DNA of 64,000 bases from JAUNBN01 sp036645935 (GTDB taxonomy: Bacteria; Bacillota; Clostridia; Oscillospirales; Ruminococcaceae): positions 310,001 to 374,000 of the forward strand of contig JAVXNE010000001.1 of NCBI GenBank assembly GCA_036645935.1, given 5' to 3'. Below the pieces are notes generated by a model that saw only the letters and a program-made list of their open reading frames with translations, was not told the origin of the DNA and ran no database searches. Shown in pieces: positions 17,409-25,021 of the stretch (within the stretch, counting starts at the first letter, position 1; each line of letters opens with the position of its first letter). The position numbers and the translations under genes are program-made.

Positions 17409-18275
17409 TTATTCGGAAAAGCCACCGCGATCGTCCTCTTCGCTCTCTTTTTTGGCGCGGCCCTTGCCGTTCGAGAGCACCTGTATCTCATCAATTTTGC
17501 AAACGCGTGTGGCCTCGGGATTGTCCTCCATTCGCACCTTCACCGTGCGTCCGAGTACATTGCTTTCGATGACGATTCCCCTTCCCTCATCGGTTTTGAC
17601 CACTGCACCGTTTCGAGGGGTCAGGCGTATCAGTTCATCATAAACGTTTTGTTCAAACTTGAGGCAACACATCAGTCGCCCACACACGCCGGAAATCTTT
17701 GTCGGGTTGAGCGATTTTCCCTGTTCCTTCGCCATTTTAATTGACACGGGCTGAAATTCAAACAGAAATGTCGAGCAACAAAACGGTTTTCCGCAAATGC
17801 CGATGCCGCCGAGCAGCTTGCTCTCGTCTCGCACTCCTATCTGTCTGAGCTCAATCCGTGTGCGAAACACACCAGCGAGATCCTTCACAAGCTCCCTGAA
17901 ATCGACGCGGCCATCCGCTGTGAAATAGAACAGAATCTTTTGCCCGTCGAAGGTGTACTCGACATCGACAAGTTTCATGTCAAGTTTGTGGTCTCGGATT
18001 TTCTGCATGCAGACCGCATACGCCTCGCGCTCCTTCAGCAAATTCGCTTCGTATTGTGCGACGTCGGAATCCGTCGCGCGGCGCATGATATCCTTGAGGG
18101 GCTGAACGACGCGATCGTCCTCGACCTCGTGCCCTCCGGAGCTGACAAATCCACACTCAACGCCGCGTGCCGTCTCGACAATAACGCGGTCGCCGCGTTT
18201 GAAATCCAGCCCTGCGGGATTAAAATAGTACTGCTTACCAACATTGCGGAAGCGCACTCCGATTACCTTTGTCAT
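17409..18275 (-). CDS. ricT: RicT/YaaT, PSP1-domain Fe-S protein
   Basis: A 288-residue PSP1-domain protein. The N-terminal domain (TKVIGVRFRNVGKQYYFNP) is followed by the cysteine motifs GICGKPFCCSTF and GVCGRLMCCLKFE, which carry a [4Fe-4S] cluster in the Bacillus RicA-RicF-RicT (Y) complex. That complex stimulates RNase Y-dependent mRNA processing and affects competence and sporulation. The N-terminus is placed at ATG 18275 because PSP1 proteins start close to this block; the frame is open upstream. The C-terminus is charged and probably flexible. It follows holB by 88 nt. Confidence 0.9.
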   Translation of the reverse strand: MTKVIGVRFRNVGKQYYFNPAGLDFKRGDRVIVETARGVECGFVSSGGHEVEDDRVVQPLKDIMRRATDSDVAQYEANLLKEREAYAVCMQKIRDHKLDMKLVDVEYTFDGQKILFYFTADGRVDFRELVKDLAGVFRTRIELRQIGVRDESKLLGGIGICGKPFCCSTFLFEFQPVSIKMAKEQGKSLNPTKISGVCGRLMCCLKFEQNVYDELIRLTPRNGAVVKTDEGRGIVIESNVLGRTVKVRMEDNPEATRVCKIDEIQVLSNGKGRAKKESEEDDRGGFSE

Positions 18276-18363
18276 TGTTATATCACCGTTTCTCAGCACA
18301 GGGTGGGTTTGCCCGACATCTTGAGCAGCACCCCGCTGCTTTTTATTATGCTCGTTTTTTAAA

Positions 18364-19284
18364 CTAAATCCTCGAAGCCAAGCGCGCACAGAGCAACTTC
18401 TGATTTATGTTTTTGGGGATATCACGCCGCGCTTCGAGAACCGCGTCGTGGAGTGTCAATATCTCTCCCGCACGTTCAGGATCGCGCTCAAGCGCGCCAT
18501 CGCACGCAAGCAGCAGATAGTCAAACACCGCCACCAGTTCATCCCGCGTTTTAACGCCGTCAAGCTCGCTCATCAATGCGAGTTTGTCTTCTCGCATTGC
18601 CGCTTGAAGGATGATCTCAGCGCGCTCGCTCAATCTCGAGAGCTCGGGAGCACTCAGCCACGCGAGCGCAATTCCAACGCGTCCCTTGCAGCGGGACACC
18701 GCAAGTTTCAGCTCTTGAGGCAAAACATCCGGAAGACGGCATTTGAGCAGTTCAAAACAATCAGCGTCGTTCAGCGGTGCAACGGACAGCACCGCGACGC
18801 GCGAGCGAACCGTTGGCAGCAGCTCGTCCGCAAAGCGCGATGTGAGGATAAAAAGCACATCTTCCGGTGGCTCTTCGAGCATTTTCAGCAGCGCGTTTGC
18901 GGAGTTGGCATTTAGGTTAAAGGCATTTCTTATGATTGCGCACCGCCGCCCGTCAGTCATCACCGCGCTGCGCATGAGCTCTCCTGACGCCGCCCGCACC
19001 GCGCGCACCGGTATGCGCCCGCTTGCCCCCTCGCCGACGACGACAATGCAGTCGGGGTGCATGTTTCGCGCAACCAGAGCACTCGGGTCACGCAAAAACG
19101 CAGCCGCAACAAGTCCTGCGGCAAAATTGCGCCCACACCCGTCCTCTCCGGTAATGAGCAGCGCATGTGGCGTGATTTTGGAATCGAGTAGCGCGATTGC
19201 ACGGCGCTTGAACTCGTCATTTGCGCGCAAAGGCGCGAGATACTCAGAGCTTTTCAAAGCGCTCGATGTTCTGAACGAATACAA
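18364..19284 (-). CDS. holB: DNA polymerase III delta' subunit
   Basis: A clamp-loader AAA+ subunit of up to 306 residues. The Walker A position reads GEDGCGRNFAA with Arg in place of Lys, and the sensor segment is NANSANALLKMLEEPPEDVLFIL, both standard for delta', which does not hydrolyse ATP. It helps load the beta clamp. Usual zinc-binding cysteines of delta' are not evident. The start is uncertain: TTG 19284 overlaps darA by 41 nt, TTG 19257 by 14 nt, and neither has a good ribosome binding site, suggesting translational coupling to darA. Confidence 0.85.
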   Translation of the reverse strand: MYSFRTSSALKSSEYLAPLRANDEFKRRAIALLDSKITPHALLITGEDGCGRNFAAGLVAAAFLRDPSALVARNMHPDCIVVVGEGASGRIPVRAVRAASGELMRSAVMTDGRRCAIIRNAFNLNANSANALLKMLEEPPEDVLFILTSRFADELLPTVRSRVAVLSVAPLNDADCFELLKCRLPDVLPQELKLAVSRCKGRVGIALAWLSAPELSRLSERAEIILQAAMREDKLALMSELDGVKTRDELVAVFDYLLLACDGALERDPERAGEILTLHDAVLEARRDIPKNINQKLLCARLASRI

Positions 19285-19567
19285 TTGCTCCGCCCACGGT
19301 CAGCTCAAGCGGATAAGAGTTTGCAATACCCATGCCGTAGGTTGCTGTGGCGGGAACAAATTGTTTGCGCTCACAGCTCTGCTCTGAAATCACACCGATC
19401 GCCTCGTCCACGCTCTCGTCATCAACTGCTATCATGAACGTGACGTTGCCGGTTTGTAAAAATCCACCAGTCGTTGCAAGACGGGTCACAGAAAATCCGT
19501 TTCCGGTAAGTCCTGTCTGCACTGCCGTCGCATCGTCCTTGCTGACTATCGCTGTTATAAGTTTCAT
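19244..19567 (-). CDS. darA: DarA, cyclic di-AMP-binding PII-like protein
   Basis: A 107-residue PII-like protein (DUF970, YaaQ). MKLITAIVSKDDA, RLATTGGFLQTGNVTFMIAVDDE and the C-terminal GGAIVFVQNIERFEKL match the family; the TTGGFLxxGN loop contacts c-di-AMP in known structures. It is a small trimeric sensor of c-di-AMP with no enzymatic activity. AAAGG lies 10 nt before ATG 19567. The order darA-holB-ricT-trmN6-rsmI is the classical Firmicutes arrangement. Confidence 0.93.
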   Translation of the reverse strand: MKLITAIVSKDDATAVQTGLTGNGFSVTRLATTGGFLQTGNVTFMIAVDDESVDEAIGVISEQSCERKQFVPATATYGMGIANSYPLELTVGGAIVFVQNIERFEKL

Positions 19568-19703
19568 TTGTCTGCCTTTCGTTCAGGTCAGGTTAGTTTT
19601 AATCCCACTAATTTTAACATTTTCTTGTCTGAATTACCATATAATTTTGTCCGTCATCTTATGTCGCATACAGATAGTTTTACTCAAAGTATTCATGCCT
19701 TGC

Positions 19704-19779
19704 GTTGAAAATGGGCGTCTGTCGAATAAAATTGCCGATGGTAACGCGAGTTTTCAACTATTTCAACCGAGTTTTCAAC
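19704..19779. repeat. Repeated TTTTCAAC motif between darA and tadA
   Basis: CGAGTTTTCAAC occurs at 19747-19758 and again at 19768-19779, exactly 21 bp apart, with TTTCAAC at 19761-19767 between and the reverse complement GTTGAAAA at 19704-19711. It sits upstream of darA and just downstream of tadA (both read leftwards), so it could be a binding site for a darA regulator. The rest of 19568-19817 shows no gene. Confidence 0.5.
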
Positions 19780-19817
19780 AGGGGGTTGCCCTCAGAAGAA
19801 ATACAAGGCGTATATCG

Positions 19818-20276
19818 TCAAACACTGCCCTTCCTCAGCGTGTGGAAAAACTTTGAAAGCAGCTCAGAACACTCGCTCTCGAGCACTCCACCGCGCACTA
19901 TCGGGCGATGATTAAACTCGAGCGCAAACAGATCGATGACACTGTGTGCGCAACCCGCCTTAGGGTCGCTCGCCCCGTAAACGACACGCGCGATGCGGCT
20001 GTTTATAACGGCTCCAGCGCACATCGGGCAGGGCTCGAGCGTGACATAAAGCTCACATTCGGAAAGCCGCCAGCCGCCGAGGACCTTGCACGCGGCGTCG
20101 ATTGCGAGCAACTCGGCATGATGCAGCGCATTTTTTTGTGTCTCACGGGTATTGAACGAGCGCGAGATGACCTCGTCCCCCCGAACCACAACTGCCCCAA
20201 TCGGGACCTCTCCGAGAGAGAGAGCCTCGCGCGCGCTCTCGAGCGCGAGGCGCATGTAAGTTTCATCGCGTGTCAT
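19818..20276 (-). CDS. tadA: tRNA-specific adenosine deaminase
   Basis: A 152-residue deaminase. Zinc is bound by H53 of HAE (E55 is the proton shuttle) and by C83 and C86 of EPCPMCAGA. It converts A34 of tRNA-Arg(ACG) to inosine for wobble reading. The substrate-side segments GEVPIGAVVV and SRIARVVYGASDPKAG are typical. It starts 3 nt after the upstream CPBP gene ends, so the two are one transcript. Confidence 0.95.
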   Translation of the reverse strand: MTRDETYMRLALESAREALSLGEVPIGAVVVRGDEVISRSFNTRETQKNALHHAELLAIDAACKVLGGWRLSECELYVTLEPCPMCAGAVINSRIARVVYGASDPKAGCAHSVIDLFALEFNHRPIVRGGVLESECSELLSKFFHTLRKGSV

Positions 20277-20279
20277 ATC

Positions 20280-21155
20280 TTAAACCCCCGAACTCACAAG
20301 CATGAATATTGCGGAAACCGAAATGAGAAGCAGCGCACCCGGAGATCCGAATGCCGCAGCGAAATCTTTGATGTCCAATTGCGTGTGCACTGCCTCTCCC
20401 GACCTTATTCTCTGAACAATCTGCGGCACAAGCGCTGCCAGCGACAGCGCACTGGCCGCCGCTACACCCACCCAAAAGTATTCGGGCGAGTCGTCAAGAA
20501 GCATTTTTACTATCGTCAACGCGTTATGAATGACATGCAGAACCATGCACAGCGCCGCCGAACGCGTTGTAAGATACACCGTACCGAACACAAGCCCCAT
20601 AACGAGCGCTTCCGGAAGCGCGTGAAAATTCACATGACACAGGGCAAAAAACACTGCAGAGACTGCAACCGCGAGACGCGGCGAAAACCGCTTTAGCGAT
20701 GTTATTATAACACAGAAATAAATTATCGTCTCGAGTGCCGGGCCGACAACAAGATACCGAACAGCAAAGACGGCAATCTCGAGTTGTCCGTGCGGAAGCG
20801 CAGGGCTTGCCGATTTGACCGCGCCCATCACCTGAAGAAATAAGCCGAAGAGTGTCCCGAGCAGTAGCGCAACCGGCAGCGCCGCAAAATACAGCGCCGC
20901 AGAGCGAGCGATATCCGCACCGCTCACGCGATGCTCATCTTCCGTCTTTGCCATACATGGGCGAAGAACGAGCAGCGGAGCGGCAAACGCAAACAGGTGA
21001 CACGCGAGCGAAACAAGTCCGGTAACGCCGCCTGCCAACTGTCCCGCCATGCCGGAACTCGCAAGTGCAAGCAGTGCATCAGTTAAGATGAACACCGTCA
21101 GAGCAAAGCCTATTTTCCCCACAACGGCGGATAATTCATCCCTGCCATCTTTCAC
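20280..21155 (-). CDS. CPBP-family (CAAX protease-like) membrane protein, motif 1 degenerate
   Basis: 291 residues with about eight membrane helices. CPBP proteases carry EExxxR, FxxxH and HxxxN motifs. Here motifs 2 and 3 are visible (SAVFFALCHVNF and VLHVIHNAL), but motif 1 reads GPALETIIYFCV: one Glu is left and the Arg is gone. The enzyme may be inactive or use a variant site. Family members act in bacteriocin self-immunity or on prenylated proteins; nothing here points to a substrate. Cotranscribed with tadA. Confidence 0.8.
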   Translation of the reverse strand: MKDGRDELSAVVGKIGFALTVFILTDALLALASSGMAGQLAGGVTGLVSLACHLFAFAAPLLVLRPCMAKTEDEHRVSGADIARSAALYFAALPVALLLGTLFGLFLQVMGAVKSASPALPHGQLEIAVFAVRYLVVGPALETIIYFCVIITSLKRFSPRLAVAVSAVFFALCHVNFHALPEALVMGLVFGTVYLTTRSAALCMVLHVIHNALTIVKMLLDDSPEYFWVGVAAASALSLAALVPQIVQRIRSGEAVHTQLDIKDFAAAFGSPGALLLISVSAIFMLVSSGV

Positions 21156-21228
21156 CAGACCCTCTCCTTTCGCTGTTTGCTATGCTGTTACACCCTTTTA
21201 TTTATGCCTGCCTGCCGAAACTCTCGAT

Positions 21229-21245
21229 GGACAGAACGTCTGTCC
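21229..21245. promoter_or_regulatory. Perfect palindrome, possible operator
   Basis: GGACAGA-ACG-TCTGTCC, a 7-bp inverted repeat with a 3-nt centre, directly upstream of the putative promoter of the 71-residue gene and 74 nt before the divergent CPBP gene. A further GGGACAG follows at 21253. It does not match the LexA box of Firmicutes. Confidence 0.5.
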
Positions 21246-21246
21246 G

Positions 21247-21274
21247 TTCAATGGGACAGCTTACACGTTATAAT
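21247..21274 (+). promoter_or_regulatory. Putative promoter of the 71-residue gene
   Basis: TTCAAT (21247-21252), 16-nt spacer, TATAAT (21269-21274). The -10 box is perfect, the -35 box weak, as expected for a controlled promoter; the palindrome abuts its -35 side. Confidence 0.5.
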
Positions 21275-21314
21275 GCGATAAAGTCATATACAGAGAGAGA
21301 GACGGGGTAAAAAA

Positions 21315-21530
21315 ATGAAACATTCTGATAATCGTGTGTTGGACTTTTTAGGGGCTCTGATCGGGGTGTCCTGCATCGATTGGGACGGCGATTTTGCCGA
21401 TGACGGCTATTCGGATTTCTGGGGTCTCGTCCCGCTCGGCGAGCCTCTGTTTCTAAATGACAGTCAGCGCAAAGCCCACATAACGCTCGTCAAGTGCGGT
21501 GCTGCGGGTGAGCCGCTGCGCCGCGCCTAA
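21315..21530 (+). CDS. Small acidic hypothetical protein
   Basis: 71 residues starting at ATG 21315 with a promoter and a palindrome upstream and a hairpin just after the stop. The middle part is acidic and aromatic (CIDWDGDFADDGYSDFW). No family recognised. It stands alone between divergently and convergently oriented minus-strand genes. The complete expression unit around it is the main reason to believe it is real. Confidence 0.5.
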   Translation: MKHSDNRVLDFLGALIGVSCIDWDGDFADDGYSDFWGLVPLGEPLFLNDSQRKAHITLVKCGAAGEPLRRA

Positions 21531-21537
21531 AGGCAAA

Positions 21538-21559
21538 GGCCGCGCATCTCTGCGCGGCC
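21538..21559. terminator. Hairpin between convergent genes
   Basis: GGCCGCGCA (21538-21546), loop TCTC, TGCGCGGCC (21551-21559). It lies 7 nt after the 71-residue gene and 43 nt after the end of the convergent lipoprotein gene. A short interrupted T-run (TTTGCCTTT) follows only on the minus strand. Confidence 0.55.
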
Positions 21560-21602
21560 GCGTGTTAAAAACTTTGTGCGCGAAATCGCGGCAACAGAGA
21601 GC

Positions 21603-22145
21603 CTACTTGCTGACCGGGCACGCGTAATATACATAGTTTATCTGCTCGTCCTTGTAGTTTAACGAGAGGCTTCGATATGTCCTTTCGTCTTCCCATTCGA
21701 GCTTAAACTCAAGAACTTTGTAGTACATCGAGTAGACCTCGCCGTCGTTCTTATGCTCCTCATATTCCGGCGTTCCGGTCTTCCAGACATTGTAGTCGGC
21801 ATTGAGCGGCGCTCCGAATTCGGCGGTCATCTCTTGGGCGGTTTTCTTGTAATCTGCAATTATATCTTCTAAAATCCAATCACCCACAAGAAACTTCGCC
21901 TGAGCCTCTTCAAGTCCATCCTCGTCGAAGATGTATATTATCTCGGCATCTTTGTCATATTCTTTGTCATAAAAAGTTGCGATATCGTCGGCCGCATAGG
22001 CGTAGTCGGTATTTTCCGAACGTGTGACAGCCTTTGGGCTTGCGCCCCATTTGGCCGCTCTGAAATCCCCTTTGCCAAAGCAACCGGCAAGGCAGATCAC
22101 ACAGAACATACAGAGCACACATGCAACAAGCTTTTTGAGCTTCAT
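21603..22145 (-). CDS. Lipoprotein of unknown function
   Basis: 180 residues. The signal peptide ends in the lipobox LAGC with the lipidated Cys at position 22, so the protein is anchored to the outer face of the membrane. After it comes DFRAAKWGASPKAVTRSE, resembling the 'WGmskeeV..sE' motif of a widespread group of small Firmicutes surface proteins related to BamE-like domains; the rest is rich in Tyr and Asp/Glu. AAAGGAGAG precedes ATG 22145. It is transcribed alone. Confidence 0.75.
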   Translation of the reverse strand: MKLKKLVACVLCMFCVICLAGCFGKGDFRAAKWGASPKAVTRSENTDYAYAADDIATFYDKEYDKDAEIIYIFDEDGLEEAQAKFLVGDWILEDIIADYKKTAQEMTAEFGAPLNADYNVWKTGTPEYEEHKNDGEVYSMYYKVLEFKLEWEDERTYRSLSLNYKDEQINYVYYACPVSK

Positions 22146-22478
22146 TATTGTCTGTCTCTCCTTTGGAAGACGCAGTCTGATAAACGGAATCCGCGCTTTA
22201 TTCAGTTGAGCTTATGATTATCCGCACTGTGCGGCAGAGCAAACTGCGGCTGTGGGGATGTTATATTGTATAATGAATCGCGCGCGTTGTAAAGATGCAA
22301 AAGCATTCGGCACGCGTCCGTACAACTATTCGCCGTCTTATGGCCGCAAAGCATCCTCTGCACTTTTACGCGTTTGCGCATGACATAGCCTGTACCGCAA
22401 AACAAAAATGCCCTCGCAAAAATATTGTTTGCTCACCGACCGCAGGCAACAATCCGGAGCATTTTATTGGGGTTTTGC

Positions 22479-22518
22479 TGCATTTTATTATTCTCGCCTG
22501 CGAGAATAATAAAATGCA
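22479..22518. repeat. Near-perfect 40-bp palindrome
   Basis: Two 19-bp arms (22479-22497 and 22500-22518) pair without mismatch around a 2-nt centre; the arms begin TGCATTTTATTATTC. A T-run does not follow on either strand, so it is not a classic terminator. It lies in the 562-nt gap 22146-22707, which otherwise holds the lipoprotein leader and the kdgK terminator and no convincing gene. Confidence 0.75.
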
Positions 22519-22618
22519 TATGCAGAATACCGATTTGCTCTATACTGGCGTCATGCAGAAATTCCGATCTTGCAAAAAATCCATCACATAGCTGAAAATC
22601 CCCGCCTATGATGCTGCA

Positions 22619-22659
22619 CAAAAGCGAAGCCGCAGAACTTTACGTTCTGCGGCTTCGCT
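22619..22659 (-). terminator. Terminator of the VOC-eda-kdgK transcript
   Basis: A perfect 16-bp stem (22623-22638 AGCGAAGCCGCAGAAC with 22644-22659) around TTTAC, followed on the minus strand by TTTTG. It lies 49 nt beyond the kdgK stop. Confidence 0.85.
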
Positions 22660-22707
22660 GCAATAATTCTCACAGATTATCAGGATTTTAAAAACTTTTA
22701 ACCCCTG

Positions 22708-23730
22708 TCAGCGCTGCACTCTGCCGCTGGCATTTCCGGAGGCCAACGCTTCGACCTCGGCCGCCGTAACGAGATTGAAATCGGACTCGACAGAATGTTT
22801 GAGACAGGAGGCCGCAACGGCGAAATCCACCGCTGCCTGCGCATCTTTGCCGTTTAGCAGCGCATAAATCAGTCCGCCTCCGAAGGAATCTCCCCCTCCA
22901 ACACGGTCGACTATATGCACTGAATAAGTCGGAGAATAATATGCTTTGCCGCCGCTGTAAAGCATCCCTGCCCAGTCGTTATCGCTCGCAGATTTGCTCG
23001 TGCGCAGCGTTATCGCGACCTTGTCGCAGCCGAAACGACGGGTTATCTCTGCAGCAACTGATTCATACCCTTCATGGGAGAGCTTGCCCGCATCTATATC
23101 CGTCCCTGCGGCCTCGATGCCGAATATGTCCTTTGCGTCCTCCTCATTTGCGATGCACACGTCAACATAGCGCATAAGCTCGCCCATGACCTTTCCGGCT
23201 TTTTCGCGGCTCCACAGCTTTTTGCGGAAGTTGAGGTCACACGACACGGGAACTCCGAGCTTTTTGGCAGACTTGCATGCGCGAAGGCAGGATTCCGCCG
23301 CATTGTCGCTGAGCGCCGCCGTAATACCGGTGAAGTGCAGCCAGTCTGTTCCGTTCAAAATGGAATCCCAATCAAATTCATCCGGGTTCGCGCACGCTAT
23401 CGCGGAATCGGCACGGTCGTATATGACCTTTGAAGCGCGCTGTGAGGCTCCCTTTTCAAGATAATAGAGACCCAGCCGCTCACCGCCGCGCACCACACTG
23501 TCGGTGTTGACACCGTATCGCCTGACGGCATTGAGCGCCGCCTGTCCCAGTTCATTCGTGGGGAGCTTGGTTACAAGGTTTGCGGCAATCCCCAAATTGC
23601 AAAGCGACACCGCGACGTTGGCCTCAGCACCTGCGTAGGAAACGCAGAATTTGTCGGCCTGAACCAATCTCAAATATCCCTCCGGATTTAACCTGAGCAT
23701 AAGCTCACCAAAACACACTGCTGTTTTCAT
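22708..23730 (-). CDS. kdgK: 2-dehydro-3-deoxygluconate kinase (PfkB family)
   Basis: A 340-residue ribokinase/PfkB-type sugar kinase. The N-terminal block GELMLRLNPEGY and YAGAEANVAVSLCNLG form the substrate side; VDRVGGGDSFGGGLIYALL is the PfkB signature with the catalytic Asp. Length and the 'R.yGV.t..v' block (RRYGVNTDSVV) fit KDG kinases. It phosphorylates KDG to KDPG, which the neighbouring aldolase splits. It lies 12 nt downstream of eda in one transcript controlled from the GntR intergenic region. Other PfkB substrates are possible, but the pairing with Eda makes KDG the best call. Confidence 0.87.
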   Translation of the reverse strand: MKTAVCFGELMLRLNPEGYLRLVQADKFCVSYAGAEANVAVSLCNLGIAANLVTKLPTNELGQAALNAVRRYGVNTDSVVRGGERLGLYYLEKGASQRASKVIYDRADSAIACANPDEFDWDSILNGTDWLHFTGITAALSDNAAESCLRACKSAKKLGVPVSCDLNFRKKLWSREKAGKVMGELMRYVDVCIANEEDAKDIFGIEAAGTDIDAGKLSHEGYESVAAEITRRFGCDKVAITLRTSKSASDNDWAGMLYSGGKAYYSPTYSVHIVDRVGGGDSFGGGLIYALLNGKDAQAAVDFAVAASCLKHSVESDFNLVTAAEVEALASGNASGRVQR

Positions 23731-23742
23731 TCTGAACCCCCG

Positions 23743-24399
23743 TTAATGTTTCGACGCAATTTGCGTGAATATTTCAGCTCTTTTTGTCAGTTCGTCAAAT
23801 TTTCCCTGCTCGGCAAGCGCGCGATTGGCAAGATACCCACCGACACCCGCACCGGTAAATCCTCCACTCAGCGCCTCATCAAAATTGTCCTGAGTGACGC
23901 CTCCCGTGGCGATCAGCTTGAGATGATTGATAGGTCCTCTGATGCTCTTGATATATCCCATTCCGAGATCCGAAAATGGGAAAATTTTAATAAAATCAGC
24001 GCCATAATCCGCTGCCGAAAGAATTTCGGATGGTGTCATCGCACCGGGTATAGACACGAGACCCTTTTCTTTTGTAAAGCGAATCACGCGCTCGTTCACG
24101 TTAGGCGAGATCATATAGAGTGCACCCGCGTTTGCCGCCGCTGTCACCTGCGCCTCATTCAGCACTGTGCCCGCTCCACACATCATGTCATCGGGTAGCT
24201 CTTTGCGCAGCATCGCGATGGCATCTGGCGTTTTTTTGATGCACTCGGGATCCGCCTGATCAAAGGTTACCTCCATCATTCGCACGCCGCCTTTGTAGAG
24301 CGCGCGGGCTATTCCGAGCAGTGTTTCGCCGTATATTTTGCGCGAGATTACAATTACCTTGCCCTGTTCAATTTTCTGCTTGACTTCGGACTGTTCCAT
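23743..24399 (-). CDS. eda: KDPG/KHG aldolase
   Basis: A 218-residue class I aldolase. The Schiff-base lysine is in ADFIKIFPFSDLG and the catalytic Glu in GGVRMMEVTFD; CGAGTVLN and IPGAMTPSEI are the other family blocks. It cleaves 2-keto-3-deoxy-6-phosphogluconate to pyruvate and glyceraldehyde-3-phosphate. It is 18 nt downstream of the VOC gene and 12 nt upstream of kdgK: the last two steps of KDG degradation. Confidence 0.92.
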   Translation of the reverse strand: MEQSEVKQKIEQGKVIVISRKIYGETLLGIARALYKGGVRMMEVTFDQADPECIKKTPDAIAMLRKELPDDMMCGAGTVLNEAQVTAAANAGALYMISPNVNERVIRFTKEKGLVSIPGAMTPSEILSAADYGADFIKIFPFSDLGMGYIKSIRGPINHLKLIATGGVTQDNFDEALSGGFTGAGVGGYLANRALAEQGKFDELTKRAEIFTQIASKH

Positions 24400-24417
24400 T
24401 TTTATAATGTCCTTTCT

Positions 24418-24828
24418 TTAAAAGAGATTGCTGTTGAGTTGCGGGCAATCGGGCATGAGCTGCATGATTTCCACCCGGTATCCATTGGGGTCGAGACACC
24501 AGACTTGCAAATTGTTGTCGCGCACTTTTTGAACTCGGGATTCAATCGTCACCCCCGCCGCGTCCAACGCCCCTTCCACTTCATATATGTCATCTGCAAT
24601 GAGGCAGAAATGGTTTCGTCCAAGTTCTCGGCCAACTGGATACTCCTCGCGGGGATAAAAGAGTTCAAGGCAGCTCCCATCTGAAAACTGCAGACAGACA
24701 ATCAGAGGATTTCCTTCGGGATCGTCCTTTGTAAAGAGAATTTTTGCGCCGAGAAGCTCGCAGTAGAATTTCAGCGAAGCTTTCATGTCACGTACTGATA
24801 TCGCCGAATGTAATAATCCGGTTATCAT
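24418..24828 (-). CDS. VOC-superfamily (glyoxalase-like) protein
   Basis: 136 residues: GLLHSAISVRDMKASLKFYC starts the first beta-alpha-beta unit, and HFCLIADDI with DPNGYRVEIMQL forms the second; the H/E pattern suits metal-dependent VOC enzymes such as lactoylglutathione lyase. GGAGG followed by CGCTT places the start at ATG 24828 rather than at an in-frame GTG upstream. As first gene of the GntR-controlled leftward operon it may act as an isomerase/epimerase or remove a reactive by-product of sugar-acid catabolism; this is inference. Confidence 0.8.
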   Translation of the reverse strand: MITGLLHSAISVRDMKASLKFYCELLGAKILFTKDDPEGNPLIVCLQFSDGSCLELFYPREEYPVGRELGRNHFCLIADDIYEVEGALDAAGVTIESRVQKVRDNNLQVWCLDPNGYRVEIMQLMPDCPQLNSNLF

Positions 24829-24841
24829 AAGCGCCTCCACT

Positions 24842-24863
24842 ATGCATACATTTTAGTATGCAT
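24842..24863. promoter_or_regulatory. GntR-type operator 1
   Basis: ATGCATAC (24842-24849) and GTATGCAT (24856-24863), an 8-bp inverted repeat with a 6-nt centre. It covers the predicted transcription start of the leftward operon, where a bound repressor would block transcription. The same ATGCATAC recurs before the rightward operon. Confidence 0.65.
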
Positions 24864-24865
24864 TT

Positions 24866-24894
24866 ATATTAACCCTTTTATTGCATGAAGTCAA
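24866..24894 (-). promoter_or_regulatory. Promoter of the VOC-eda-kdgK operon
   Basis: Minus strand: TTGACT (24889-24894), 17-nt spacer, TAATAT (24866-24871), immediately upstream of operator 1. Confidence 0.7.
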
Positions 24895-24959
24895 TATAAA
24901 ACAAATGCGGTATTTATTTTATTTTTGTCTCATTTAAGTGGGGTATTTCGATTTTTGTA

Positions 24960-24988
24960 TTGTAAAAGCGCAAAATATATGCAATAAT
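24960..24988 (+). promoter_or_regulatory. Promoter of the GntR gene
   Basis: TTGTAA (24960-24965), 17-nt spacer, AATAAT (24983-24988). The -10 region overlaps the imperfect dyad ATGCAATAATGTAT (24979-24992), a possible autoregulatory site related to operator 1. Confidence 0.55.
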
Positions 24989-25021
24989 GTATTTATTAAA
25001 GTGCCCGTCAGAGAGAGAGAT

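Noticed and set aside
18324..18344. Plus-strand terminator-like hairpin between holB and ricT (AGCAGC/GCTGCT with T-run)
   Set aside because: Only minus-strand genes lie here; with a 6-bp stem it is probably chance or a minor processing hairpin.
19908..20696. Plus-strand frame of 262 codons across tadA and the CPBP gene
   Set aside because: It runs antisense to two well-supported genes and across their junction; the product is Arg/Cys-rich without domain.
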